Positions 43,901 through 57,144 of a DNA stretch of 64,000 nucleotides are shown one piece after another; position 1 is the stretch's first letter, and each line of letters begins with the position of its first letter. The DNA is from Ariolimax columbianus (lineage: Eukaryota; Mollusca; Gastropoda; Stylommatophora; Arionidae): positions 68,289,360-68,353,359 of the forward strand of contig JAVGWX010000007.1 in NCBI GenBank assembly GCA_036924085.1, written 5' to 3'. The notes beneath the pieces were generated by a model, which saw nothing but the letters and a program-made list of their open reading frames with translations, made no database searches and was not told where the DNA came from. A program made the position numbers and the translations under genes.

Positions 43901-46900
43901 GTCTATTGTATACATTCCAATCATCAAGTAAATGTGCGTGTGTCTATTGTATACATTCCAATCATCAAGTAAATGTGCGTGTGTCCTATTGTATACATTC
44001 CAATCATCAAGTAAATGTGCGTGTGTCTATTGTATACATTCCAATCATCAAGTAAATGTGCGTGTGTCTATTGTATACATTCAATCATCAAGTAAATGTG
44101 CGTGTGTCTATTGTATACATTCCAATCATCAAGTAAATGTGCGTGTGTCTATTGTATACATTCCAATCATCAAGTAAATGTGCGTGTGTCTATTGTATAC
44201 ATTCCAATCATCAAGTAAATGTGCGTGTGTCTATTGTATACATTCCAATCATCAAGTAAATGTGCGTGTGTCTATTGTATACATTCCAATCATCAAGTAA
44301 ATGTGCGTGTGTCTATTGTATACATTCCAATCATCAAGTAAATGTGCGTGTGTCTATTGTATACATTCCAATCATCAAGTAAATGTGCGTGTGTCTATTG
44401 TATACATTCCAATCATCAAGTAAATGTGCGTGTGTCTATTGTATACATTCCAATCATCAAGTAAATGTGCGTGTGTCTATTGTATACATTCCAATCATCA
44501 AGTAAATGTGCGTGTGTCTATTGTATACATTCCAATCATCAAGTAAATGTGCGTGTGTCTATTGTATACATTCCAATCATCAAGTAAATGTGCGTGTGTC
44601 TATTGTATACATTCCAATCATCAAGTAAATGTGCGTGTGTCTATTGTATACATTCCAATCATCAAGTTAATGTGCGTGTGTCTATTGTATACATTCCAAT
44701 CATCAGTAAATGTGCGTGTGTCTATTGTATACATTCCAATCATCAAGTAAATGTGCGTGTGTCTATTGTATACATTCCAATCATCAAGTAAATGTGCGTG
44801 TGTCTATTGTATACATTCCAATCATCAAGTAAATGTGCGTGTGTCTATTGTATACATTCCAATCATCAAGTAAAATGTGCGTGTGTCTATTGTATACATT
44901 CAATCATCAAGTAAATGTGCGTGTGTCTATTGTATACATTCCAATCATCAAGTAATGTGCGTGTGTCTATTGTATACATTCCAATCATCAAGTAAATGTG
45001 CGTGTGTCTATTGTATACATTCCAATCATCAAGTAAATGTGCGTGTGTCTATTGTATACATTCCAATCATCAAGTAAATGTGCGTGTGTCTATTGTATAC
45101 ATTCCAATCATCAAGTAAATGTGCGTGTGTCTATTGTATACATTCCAATCATCAAGTAAATGTGCGTGTGTCTATTGTATACATTCCAATCATCAAGTAA
45201 ATGTGCGTGTGTCTATTGTATACATTCCAATCATCAAGTAAATGTGCGTGTGTCTATTGTATACATTCCAATCATCAAGTAAATGTGCGTGTGTCTATTG
45301 TATACATTCCAATCATCAAGTAAATGTGCGTGTGTCTATTGTTACATTCCAATCATCAAGTAAATGTGCGTGTGTCTATTGTATACATTCCAATCATCAA
45401 GTAAATGTGCGTGTGTCCTATTGTACACATTCCAATCATCAAGTAAATGTGCGTGTGTCTATTGTATACATTCCAATCATCAAGTAAATGTGCGTGTGTC
45501 TATTGTATACATTCCAATCATCAAGCTAAATGTGCGTGTGTCTATTGTATACATTCCAATCATCAAGTAAATGTGCGTGTGTCTATTGTATACATTCCAA
45601 TCATCAAGTAAATGTGCGTGTGTCTATTGTATACATTCCAATCATCAAGTAAATGTGCGTGTGTCTATTGTATACATTCCAATCATCAAGTAAATGTGCG
45701 TGTGTCTATTGTATACATTCCAATCATCAAGTAAATGTGCGTGTGTCTATTGTATACATTCCAATCATCAAGTAAATGTGCGTGTGTCTATTGTATACAT
45801 TCCATCATCAAGTAAAATGTGCGTGTGTCTATTGTATACATTGCAATCATCAAGTAAATGTTGCGTGTTTGTCCTATTGTATACATTCCAATCATCAAGT
45901 AAATGTGCGTGTGTCTATTGGTATACATTCCAATCATCAAGTAAATGTGCGTGTGTCTATTGTATACATTCCAATCATCAAGTAAATGTGCGTGTGTCTA
46001 TTGTATACATTCCAATCATCAAGTAAATGTGCGTGTGTCTATTGTATACATTGCAATCATCAAGTAAATGTGCGCTTTGTACTTCATCAAGTATGTTCCT
46101 TCATTACATTGCAATCATCAAGTAAATGTGCGTGTGTCTATTGTATACATTCCAATCATCAAGTAAATGTGCGTGTGTCTATTGTATACATTCCAATCAT
46201 CAAGTAAATGTGCGTGTGTCTATTGTATACATTCCAATCATTCAAGTAAATGTGCGTGTGTCTATTGTATACATTCCAATCATCAAGTAAATGTGCGTGT
46301 GTCTATTGGTATACATTCCAATCATCAAGTAAATGTGCGTGTGTCTATTGTATACAATTCCAATCATCAAGTAAATGTGCGTGTGTCTATTCAGTATTAC
46401 NNNNNNNNNNNNNNNNNNNNNNNNNNNNNNNNNNNNNNNNNNNNNNNNNNNNNNNNNNNNNNNNNNNNNNNNNNNNNNNNNNNNNNNNNNNNNNNNNNNN
46501 GTAAATGTGCGTGTGTCTATTGTATACATTGCAATCATCAAGTAAATGTGCGTGTGTCTATTGTATACATTGCAATCATCAAGTAAATGTGCGTGTGTCT
46601 ATTGTATACATTCCAATCATCAAGTAAATGTGCGTGTGTCTATTGTATACATTCCAATCATCAAGTAAATGTGCGTGTGTCTATTGTATACATTCCAATC
46701 ATCAAGTAAATGTGCGTGTGTCTATTGTATACATTCCAATCATCAAGTAAATGTGCGTGTGTCTATTGTATACATTCCAATCATCAAGTAAATGTGCGTG
46801 TGTCTATTGTATACATTCCAATCATCAAGTAAATGTGCGTGTGTCTATTGTATACATTCCAATCATCAAGTAAATGTGCGTGTGTCTATTGTATACATTC

Positions 46901-49900
46901 CAATCATCAAGTAAATGTGCGTGTGTCTATTGTATACATTCCAATCATCAAGTAAATGTGCGTGTGTCTATTGTATACATTCCAATCATCAAGTAAATGT
47001 GCGTGTGTCTATTGTATACATTCCAATCATCAAGTAAATGTGCGTGTGTCTATTGTATACATTCCAATCATCAAGTAAATGTGCGTGTGTCTATTGTATA
47101 CATTCCAATCATCAAGTAAATGTGCGTGTGTCTATTGTATACATTCCAATCATCAAGTAAATGTGCGTGTGTCTATTGTATACATTCCAATCATCAAGTA
47201 AATGTGCGTGTGTCTATTGTATACATTCCAATCATCAAGTAAATGTGCGTGTGTCTATTGTATACATTCCAATCATCAAGTAAATGTGCGTGTGTCTATT
47301 GTATACATTCCAATCATCAAGTAAATGTGCGTGTGTCTATTGTATACATTCCAATCATCAAGTAAATGTGCGTGTGTCTATTGTATACATTCCAATCATC
47401 AAGTAAATGTGCGTGTGTCTATTGTATACATTCCAATCATCAAGTAAATGTGCGTGTGTCTATTGTATACATTCCAATCATCAAGTAAATGTGCGTGTGT
47501 CTATTGTATACATTCCAATCATCAAGTAAATGTGCGTGTGTCTATTGTATACATTCCAATCATCAAGTAAATGTGCGTGTGTCTATTGTATACATTCCAA
47601 TCATCAAGTAAATGTGCGTGTGTCTATTGTATACATTGCAATCATCAAGTAAATGTGCGTGTGTCTATTGTATACATTGCAATCATCAAGTAAATGTGCG
47701 TGTGTCTATTGTATACATTCCAATCATCAAGTAAATGTGCGTGTGTCTATTGTATACATTCCAATCATCAAGTAAATGTGCGTGTGTCTATTGTATACAT
47801 TCCAATCATCAAGTAAATGTGCGTGTGTCTATTGTATACATTCCAATCATCAAGTAAATGTGCGTGTGTCTATTGTATACATTCCAATCATCAAGTAAAT
47901 GTGCGTGTGTCTATTGTATACATTCCAATCATCAAGTAAATGTGCGTGTGTCTATTGTATACATTCCAATCATCAAGTAAATGTGCGTGTGTCTATTGTA
48001 TACATTCCAATCATCAAGTAAATGTGCGTGTGTCTATTGTATACATTCCAATCATCAAGTAAATGTGCGTGTGTCTATTGTATACATTCCAATCATCAAG
48101 TAAATGTGCGTGTGTCTATTGTATACATTCCAATCATCAAGTAAATGTGCGTGTGTCTATTGTATACATTCCAATCATCAAGTAAATGTGCGTGTGTCTA
48201 TTGTATACATTCCAATCATCAAGTAAATGTGCGTGTGTCTATTGTATACATTCCAATCATCAAGTAAATGTGCGTGTGTCTATTGTATACATTCCAATCA
48301 TCAAGTAAATGTGCGTGTGTCTATTGTATACATTCCAATCATCAAGTAAATGTGCGTGTGTCTATTGTATACATTCCAATCATCAAGTAAATGTGCGTGT
48401 GTCTATTGTATACATTCCAATCATCAAGTAAATGTGCGTGTGTCTATTGTATACATTCCAATCATCAAGTAAATGTGCGTGTGTCTATTGTATACATTGC
48501 AATCATCAAGTAAATGTGCGTGTGTCTATTGTATACATTGCAATCATCAAGTAAATGTGCGTGTGTCTATTGTATACATTCCAATCATCAAGTAAATGTG
48601 CGTGTGTCTATTGTATACATTCCAATCATCAAGTAAATGTGCGTGTGTCTATTGTATACATTCCAATCATCAAGTAAATGTGCGTGTGTCTATTGTATAC
48701 ATTCCAATCATCAAGTAAATGTGCGTGTGTCTATTGTATACATTCCAATCATCAAGTAAATGTGCGTGTGTCTATTGTATACATTGCAATCATCAAGTAA
48801 ATGTGCGTGTGTCTATTGTATACATTGCAATCATCAAGTAAATGTGCGTGTGTCTATTGTATACATTGCAATCATCAAGTAAATGTGCGTGTGTCTATTG
48901 TATACATTGCAATCATCAAGTAAATGTGCGTGTGTCTATTGTATACATTCCAATCATCAAGTAAATGTGCGTGTGTCTATTGTATACATTCCAATCATCA
49001 AGTAAATGTGCGTGTGTCTATTGTATACATTCCAATCATCAAGTAAATGTGCGTGTGTCTATTGTATACATTCCAATCATCAAGTAAATGTGCGTGTGTC
49101 TATTGTATACATTCCAATCATCAAGTAAATGTGCGTGTGTCTATTGTATACATTCCAATCATCAAGTAAATGTGCGTGTGTCTATTGTATACATTCCAAT
49201 CATCAAGTAAATGTGCGTGTGTCTATTGTATACATTCCAATCATCAAGTAAATGTGCGTGTGTCTATTGTATACATTCCAATCATCAAGTAAATGTGCGT
49301 GTGTCTATTGTATACATTCCAATCATCAAGTAAATGTGCGTGTGTCTATTGTATACATTCCAATCATCAAGTAAATGTGCGTGTGTCTATTGTATACATT
49401 CCAATCATCAAGTAAATGTGCGTGTGTCTATTGTATACATTCCAATCATCAAGTAAATGTGCGTGTGTCTATTGTATACATTCCAATCATCAAGTAAATG
49501 TGCGTGTGTCTATTGTATACATTCCAATCATCAAGTAAATGTGCGTGTGTCTATTGTATACATTCCAATCATCAAGTAAATGTGCGTGTGTCTATTGTAT
49601 ACATTCCAATCATCAAGTAAATGTGCGTGTGTCTATTGTATACATTCCAATCATCAAGTAAATGTGCGTGTGTCTATTGTATACATTCCAATCATCAAGT
49701 AAATGTGCGTGTGTCTATTGTATACATTCCAATCATCAAGTAAATGTGCGTGTGTCTATTGTATACATTCCAATCATCAAGTAAATGTGCGTGTGTCTAT
49801 TGTATACATTCCAATCATCAAGTAAATGTGCGTGTGTCTATTGTATACATTCCAATCATCAAGTAAATGTGCGTGTGTCTATTGTATACATTCCAATCAT

Positions 49901-52900
49901 CAAGTAAATGTGCGTGTGTCTATTGTAGACATTGCCAATCATCAAGTAAATGTGCGTGTGTCGATTGTATACATTCCAATCATCAAGTAAATGTGCGTGT
50001 GTCTATTGTATACATTCCAATCATCAAGTAAATGTGCGTGTGTCTATTGTATACATTCCAATCATCAAGTAAATGTGCGTGTGTCTATTGTATACATTCC
50101 AATCATCAAGTAAATGTGCGTGTGTCTATTGTATACATTCCAATCATCAAGTAAATGTGCGTGTGTCTATTGTATACATTCCAATCATCAAGTAAATGTG
50201 CGTGTGTCTATTGTATACATTCCAATCATCAAGTAAATGTGCGTGTGTCTATTGTATACATTGCAATCATCAAGTAAATGTGCGTGTGTCTATTGTATAC
50301 ATTGCAATCATCAAGTAAATGTGCGTGTGTCTATTGTATACATTCCAATCATCAAGTAAATGTGCGTGTGTCTATTGTATACATTCCAATCATCAAGTAA
50401 ATGTGCGTGTGTCTATTGTATACATTCCAATCATCAAGTAAATGTGCGTGTGTCTATTGTATACATTCCAATCATCAAGTAAATGTGCGTGTGTCTATTG
50501 TATACATTCCAATCATCAAGTAAATGTGCGTGTGTCTATTGTATACATTCCAATCATCAAGTAAATGTGCGTGTGTCTATTGTATACATTCCAATCATCA
50601 AGTAAATGTGCGTGTGTCTATTGTATACATTCCAATCATCAAGTAAATGTGCGTGTGTCTATTGTATACATTCCAATCATCAAGTAAATGTGCGTGTGTC
50701 TATTGTATACATTCCAATCATCAAGTAAATGTGCGTGTGTCTATTGTATACATTCCAATCATCAAGTAAATGTGCGTGTGTCTATTGTATACATTCCAAT
50801 CATCAAGTAAATGTGCGTGTGTCTATTGTATACATTCCAATCATCAAGTAAATGTGCGTGTGTCTATTGTATACATTCCAATCATCAAGTAAATGTGCGT
50901 GTGTCTATTGTATACATTCCAATCATCAAGTAAATGTGCGTGTGTCTATTGTATACATTCCAATCATCAAGTAAATGTGCGTGTGTCTATTGTATACATT
51001 CCAATCATCAAGTAAATGTGCGTGTGTCTATTGTATACATTCCAATCATCAAGTAAATGTGCGTGTGTCTATTGTATACATTGCAATCATCAAGTAAATG
51101 TGCGTGTGTCTATTGTATACATTGCAATCATCAAGTAAATGTGCGTGTGTCTATTGTATACATTCCAATCATCAAGTAAATGTGCGTGTGTCTATTGTAT
51201 ACATTCCAATCATCAAGTAAATGTGCGTGTGTCTATTGTATACATTCCAATCATCAAGTAAATGTGCGTGTGTCTATTGTATACATTCCAATCATCAAGT
51301 AAATGTGCGTGTGTCTATTGTATACATTCCAATCATCAAGTAAATGTGCGTGTTTCTATTGTATACATTGCAATCATCAAGTAAATGTGCGTGTGTCTAT
51401 TGTATACATTGCAATCATCAAGTAAATGTGCGTGTGTCTATTGTATACATTGCAATCATCAAGTAAATGTGCGTGTGTCTATTGTATACATTGCAATCAT
51501 CAAGTAAATGTGCGTGTGTCTATTGTATACATTCCAATCATCAAGTAAATGTGCGTGTGTCTATTGTATACATTCCAATCATCAAGTAAATGTGCGTGTG
51601 TCTATTGTATACATTCCAATCATCAAGTAAATGTGCGTGTGTCTATTGTATACATTCCAATCATCAAGTAAATGTGCGTGTGTCTATTGTAGACATTGCA
51701 ATCATCAAGTAAATGTGCGTGTGTCGATTGTATACATTCCAATCATCAAGTAAATGTGCGTGTGTCTATTGTATACATTCCAATCATCAAGTAAATGTGC
51801 GTGTGTCTATTGTATACATTCCAATCATCAAGTAAATGTGCGTGTGTCTATTGTATACATTCCAATCATCAAGTAAATGTGCGTGTGTCTATTGTATACA
51901 TTCCAATCATCAAGTAAATGTGCGTGTGTCTATTGTATACATTCCAATCATCAAGTAAATGTGCGTGTGTCTATTGTATACATTCCAATCATCAAGTAAA
52001 TGTGCGTGTGTCTATTGTATACATTCCAATCATCAAGTAAATGTGCGTGTGTCTATTGTATACATTCCAATCATCAAGTAAATGTGCGTGTGTCTATTGT
52101 ATACATTCCAATCATCAACTAAGTGTGCGTGTGTCTATTGTATACATTCCAATCATCAAGTAAATGTGCGTGTGTCTATTGTATACATTCCAATCATCAA
52201 GTAAATGTGCGTGTGTCTATTGTATACATTCCAATCATCAAGTAAATGTGCGTGTGTCTATTGTATGCATTCCAATCATCAAGTAAATGTGCGTGTGTCT
52301 ATTGTATACATTCCAATCATCAAGTAAATGTGCGTGTGTCTATTGTATACATTCCAATCATCAAGTAAATGTGCGTGTGTCTATTGTATACATTGCAATC
52401 ATCAAGTAAATGTGCGTGTGTCTATTGTATACATTCCAATCATCAAGTAAATGTGCGTGTGTCTATTGTATACATTCCAATCATCAACTAAATGTGCGTG
52501 TGTCTATTGTATACATTCCAATCATCAAGTAAATGTGCGTGTGTCTATTGTATACATTCCAATCATCAAGTAAATGTGCGTGTGTCTATTGTATACATTC
52601 CAATCATCAAGTAAATCTGCGTGTGTCTATTGTATGCATTCCAATCATCAAGTAAATGTGCGTGTGTCTATTGTATGCATTCCAATCATCAAGTAAATGT
52701 GCGTGTGTCTATTGTATGCATTCCAATCATCAAGTAAATGTGCGTGTGTCTATTGTATACATTCCAATCATCAAGTAAATGTGCGTGTGTCTATTGTATA
52801 CATTGCAATCATCAAGTAAATGTGCGTGTGTCTATTGTATACATTCCAATCATCAAGTAAATGTGCGTGTGTCTATTGTATACATTCCAATCATCAAGTA

Positions 52901-53289
52901 AATGTGCGTGTGTCTATTGTATACATTCCAATCATCAAGTAAATGTGCGTGTGTCTATTGTATACATTGCAATCATCAAGTAAATGTGCGTGTGTCTATT
53001 GTATACATTGCAATCATCAAGTAAATGTGCGTGTGTCTATTGTATACATTGCAATCATCAAGTAAATGTGCGTGTGTCTATTGTATACATTCCAATCATC
53101 AAGTAAATGTGCGTGTGTCTATTGTATACATTCCAATCATCAAGTAAATGTGCGTGTGTCTATTGTATACATTCCAATCATCAAGTAAATGTGCGTGTGT
53201 CTATTGTATACATTCCAATCATCAAGTAAATGTGCGTGTGTCTATTGTATACATTCCAATCATCAAGTAAATGTGCGTGTGTCTATTGC
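40950..53289. repeat. 41-bp satellite array, about 300 copies, with assembly gap
   Basis: The unit is 41 bp: GTAAATGTGCGTGTGTCTAT then TGTATACATTCCAATCATCAA, with an internal palindrome TGTATACA. Most units are identical. Recurrent variants are TTGCAATC, TACGCG, GTAGAC and TCGATTG. The array covers about 12.3 kb including a 100-N gap, so its true length is unknown. Short open frames in it are artefacts of the repeat. Confidence 0.97.
46401..46500. other. Assembly gap (100 N)
   Basis: Exactly 100 N within the 41-bp array, probably a placeholder of unknown length. The unit preceding it is broken (CAGTATTAC). Confidence 0.98.
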
Positions 53290-53370
53290 TGTGTGTGTGT
53301 GAGAGAGAAGAAGAGCGAGAGAGATAAGGAGACAGACAGAGAGAGAGAGAGAGAGATGGTAACATGATCA
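53290..53370. repeat. GT then GA microsatellite at satellite edge
   Basis: The last 41-bp unit passes into a short (TG)n and then into GAGA-rich sequence up to about 53356. Confidence 0.85.
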
Positions 53371-53516
53371 CACTGTCTTAATGTCTTGTTTGTGACATTA
53401 TTCTTTTAACTTTCCAGAGCCTTCCAAACACCCCGAGTTATCGTATCGATGGGAATAGACACGGAAAACTATGTCAAGGTTGGTGATTTGCATATTTGCA
53501 TATACATGTTAATATT

Positions 53517-53620
53517 TACCTCTGTGTGTGTGTGTGCGCGCGCCTGCGTGCGTGCGTACGCGCGCGCGTATGTATGGATGGGCACGTGTGTGCGTATGCG
53601 CTTATGTGCGTGTATATATT
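53517..53620. repeat. GT/GC-rich dinucleotide tract
   Basis: Alternating purine-pyrimidine sequence (TGTG, CGCG, TGCG), capable in principle of Z-DNA. Open frames over it are low-complexity. Confidence 0.75.
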
Positions 53621-53689
53621 TTGGTTCCTCAAGGCATTTAGCGCTGCAATAATTTCACGCCATCAAAGGTCAGATCAGGTCAGGTCATC

Positions 53690-54660
53690 CCGTAACCGGT
53701 GAGGTCGTTGGGGCACACATGAAGACATCCTCAGAACCCCACGCCACCCCTCTCTGTCAGATGCCTCTGCCTGTGTCTCTTCTGGTCGGAGACTGGTCCA
53801 TTCTTTTATGTTGTCCTCCCATCTCTTATTGGGCCGTCCTCTTAGTCGTCTGCCATGCACCTTTCCGTGAAGGATTATATTTGCAAGACCATTTGATCTC
53901 GATATGTGACCGTACCAAAGGGGGTTTCCTTCTTTTGACAGTTGCCAAGAGGTCTTCGAAAGGCCATATTGCTGTTGTAATTCTATCAAAGGCATTCTCT
54001 TAATCTCCAAAATCAAGACATAGGGGCATACGGACTTGTCACGCTCTCTCTGTCGACTCGTTGGTTGTCTGGAAATGGTCACTGGTTGAGTAGCCCTTCC
54101 TGAAACCTGCCTGTTCTCGAGGTTGTTCTCGATAAATTGCCTTTCTAAACTGCAGGTAATGACTTCTGTGAAAAGTTTATGAACAGTTGATAGCAAGCAG
54201 ATTGAGCGGTAGTTCGCCAGCATTACTCTGTCCTCTTTTTGTGGATCAGGATTGTCTTGAAGCGCTTCCACTAGTCTGAAATGTGTCTTACATGAATATG
54301 GATGAAGAAAAGTATGACCAATTGACAGGCAATCGTATTTCCGCCAGCCTGGAGCATTTCTGCAGTGATGTCATCCAGACCAGGCGATTTGCTTGACTTC
54401 CGGTGTTGGAGGATCTGTACCACCCCCTTGGAACATCATTGTACTCTAGGGCGAAGGACAGATACTGATTCAAGCAGCTGTTTGCTACCTGGCATAAGGC
54501 ATCATTGCCTGATTGAATACCATGATTCAAGTATTCAAGGGTTCTTTTACACGCAGAGTGTATACACGGGAACTCTTGAGTTTCTTCGTCAATATCCAAT
54601 ATGACTAGACGCATGCCCAACCTTCTTTGAGACCAGAGGACGTTTAAAACTTGTGGAATT
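53690..54660 (-). pseudogene. LINE reverse transcriptase pseudogene with internal deletion
   Basis: From the right on the minus strand: LNHGIQSGNDALCQVANSCL and NRLVWMTSLQKCSRLAEIRL (frameshifted PGLDDIT...EML...GG region), then DRVMLANYRSICLLSTVHKL, ERQFIENNLENRQVSGRATQ, and after a missing core WYGHISRSNGLANIILHGKV, GRRLRGRPNKRWEDNIKEWT and VPQRPHRLRD. The last 198 codons (54271-53675) are open but skip the whole catalytic FADD core. This makes a deletion derivative that cannot code for an active enzyme. Confidence 0.8.
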
Positions 54661-54735
54661 CGAAATCCACTGTTTAGTGCTTTCTTTTCCTGAGAGGCAA
54701 GTGTCTTTACCTCTGAGCTATAGCGAACTCCCCCC
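54640..54735 (-). mobile_element. tRNA-like SINE head
   Basis: On the minus strand the A box TAGCTCAGAGGTAAAG and, about 50 bp on, a B-box-like GGATTTCGAATTCC lie in a tRNA-like arrangement with a long variable region. It directly abuts the 5' end of the LINE pseudogene. A decayed true tRNA is an alternative. Confidence 0.55.
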
Positions 54736-54836
54736 ACTCCTCCTAACCAATATTGTTTTAAAATGTATTGTTTTTTATGATTACGTCATCACTACACAAC
54801 GCGCAGAAACGTTGGTTATCATCATCATAATTCTGG

Positions 54837-55402
54837 CCCTCCAGATGGTGGAGTATAGGAGGTCATGACCCTCCAGATGGTGGAGTATAGGAGGTCATGA
54901 CCCTCCAGATGGTGGAGTATAGGAGGTCATGTCCCTCCAGATGGTGGAGTGCAGGAGGTCATGTCACTCCAGATGGTAGAGTGCAGGAGGTCATGTCACT
55001 CCAGATGGTAGAGTGCAGGAGGTCATGTCCCTCCAGATGGTAGAGTGCAGGAGGTCATGTCCCTCCAGATGGTGGAGTGCAGGAGGTCATGTCCCTCCAG
55101 ATGGTGGAGTGCAGGAGGTCATGTCCCTCCAGATGGTGGAGTGCAGGAGGTCGTGACCCTCCAGATGGTGGAGTGCAGGAGGTCATGACCCTCCAGATGG
55201 TGGAGTGCGGGAGGTCATGACCCTCCAGATGGTAGAGTGCGGGAGGTCATGTCCCTCCAGATGGTGGAGTGCAGGAGGTCATGAACCTCCAGATGGTGGA
55301 GTGCAGGAGGTCATGACCCTCCAGATGGTGGAGTGCGGGAGGTCATGACCCTCCAGATGGTAGAGTGCGGGAGGTCATGACCCTCCAGATGGTAGAGTGC
55401 GG
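54837..55402. repeat. 32-bp minisatellite, about 17.6 copies
   Basis: The unit has CCCTCCAGATGGTGGAGTGC then AGGAGGTCATGA. Variants (GTATAG, GTAGAG, GTGCGG) are grouped, showing local homogenisation. CCTCC and GGAGG within a unit can pair. Confidence 0.93.
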
Positions 55403-56215
55403 GTACAAAACTGCATTTGGTTTACCCTAACCAAGTCTTAGAGAAGCCGGAACCCAGATATTTGCCTTGTTGTTTAAAAAGCGATCTTTTTAACACTGTG
55501 AGGTTTTGAATCCCATGCACAACTCTCTTTAGTTCCCTCTTGCGACATGCCGGAAAAGAATCAGTGTGCCTATCCCCTATCATTCTGGTTGTTCTCTGTT
55601 CTTTCAGATGCCCTTCACTGTTCTGCCCAGGTCTGATTTCAAATTGATGGATGTTCACAGTGGCACAATCTCCATTCGAATGGTTTTTGTACAATAATGA
55701 AAACACCAACTAAACATTGTTAATCACTTACGAATCGTATACTATCGTGTATACTTTTCACGAAAGAAGTTCCGGCATGAGAATTAATAAACTACAGTAC
55801 GGACATACAGTTATGAATACGCATGAGAACAATGGTCGAATACGTCAAACTGCATGACGGAAAGAAGAACAAAGAACATTAACTCTTTGACCTACCAGGC
55901 TTGTCTTAGGAGACCACTAACGAGGATTGGGCATGAGGCCGACTACTACCTCCTGTAAACTGCACAAGCCACAAGTAAAATAGAAGAACATGCCGTAACT
56001 ATATATGCATATACCTCCTTGTAGAAAAGGAGAAAGTAATTGAAGTCAGATGGATAATCGGTTCCATTATTTATCTTTCCGCCCGCAGTCCATCACCGAC
56101 AACTTTGTTTGTTTGTGTTTCCAGGAACACGCCCCCTATTTCGCTATATCCACATGCGTCAGTCACGGAATCCTTATTTGCATAATCTAAGTCAAGCATG
56201 AGAACGTGTAGCTGT
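55403..56215. other. No recognisable feature
   Basis: Unique sequence. An open minus-strand frame of 95 codons (55422-55709) has no family motif. Confidence 0.5.
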
Positions 56216-56219
56216 AAGT

Positions 56220-56490
56220 GTATGTCTGTGTGTGTGTGTCTGTGTGTGTGTGTGTGTGTGTCTGTGTGTGTTTGTCTGTGTGTGTTTGTCTGTGTGTGTG
56301 TCTGTGTGTGTTTGTCTGTGTGTGTGTCTGTGTGTGTTTGTCTGTGTGTGTGTCTGTCTGCCTGTCTGTCTTACCTACCTTATCTACCTTACCTACCTTA
56401 CCTACCTCACCTACCTACCCTACCTACCCTACCTACCTACCTACCTACCTTACCTACATTCCCTACCTACCTACCTATATATATATATAT
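56220..56490. repeat. Compound microsatellite: (TG)n/TCTG, (TACC)n, (TA)n
   Basis: TGTGTCTG-type repeats (56220-56360) pass into TCTG/CCTG, then TACCTACC repeats (56373-56476), then a short (TA)n. Open frames on the plus strand are Cys/Val and Leu/Pro low-complexity. Confidence 0.93.
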
Positions 56491-57144
56491 CATCTGTGTG
56501 TCTGTCTATATGCTTATATGTGTCTGTATATTCATTTATTCCTCTATGGTAAAAGACTCTGCAATTCTTTTTTGCACGCCTCGTAATTCACACATCATCA
56601 ACGCGTCATTCATATTTATAGTAGACCTCTACAAACAATTGTCCATATATGATGAAGAAATAACATTTTGAATAACTCGCTTCCTGTAGATGAGTAAAAA
56701 AAAAAAAGAAGAGGAAGAGAAAGAATGAGAAAGGAAAGGAAAGGAGGATTGTAAGAAAGAAGAAGTACAAGAAGTAAAAGAATCACAAGAACAGAATATA
56801 TCTAGTAAGACACCACTTGATTCTTCATTGAAGTAACGAAATCCGCGTTTGTTTCTTTATTCATGTTTCGACCTTGTTTTATTTCGTCTGTTTATTCAAA
56901 TCGGATTTATATAATAAATAAAAGACAGGTGCGACCAGTACGCTCTAATCTGGGAGCGGTCTTTGCTGCCAGTTTTCTCAGTGAGTTCTTCCAAAGAAAC
57001 GGATATCTTCTGTGCCGATAGTTGGTGATTTATCGCCAAGTTCCAGTAGCTTAAACAACCAAGGCTGCCAGATGCAAAGTGCTCTGTGTTATATTTAGAT
57101 CGTTGGCTTGTAAATTTGGTTTTTAATGTTATTGATAACATTTG
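56491..57144. other. No recognisable gene; purine tract
   Basis: A purine-rich tract lies at about 56694-56775. No protein motif was seen. Confidence 0.5.

Noticed and set aside
40950..53289. Possible CRISPR array (regular repeats over 12 kb)
   Set aside because: The 41-bp units abut with no unique spacers, there are no cas genes, and the setting is eukaryotic. It is a satellite.
54640..54735. Functional tRNA gene
   Set aside because: The A and B boxes are tRNA-like, but I could not fold a complete acceptor stem and cloverleaf, and the position fits a SINE head.
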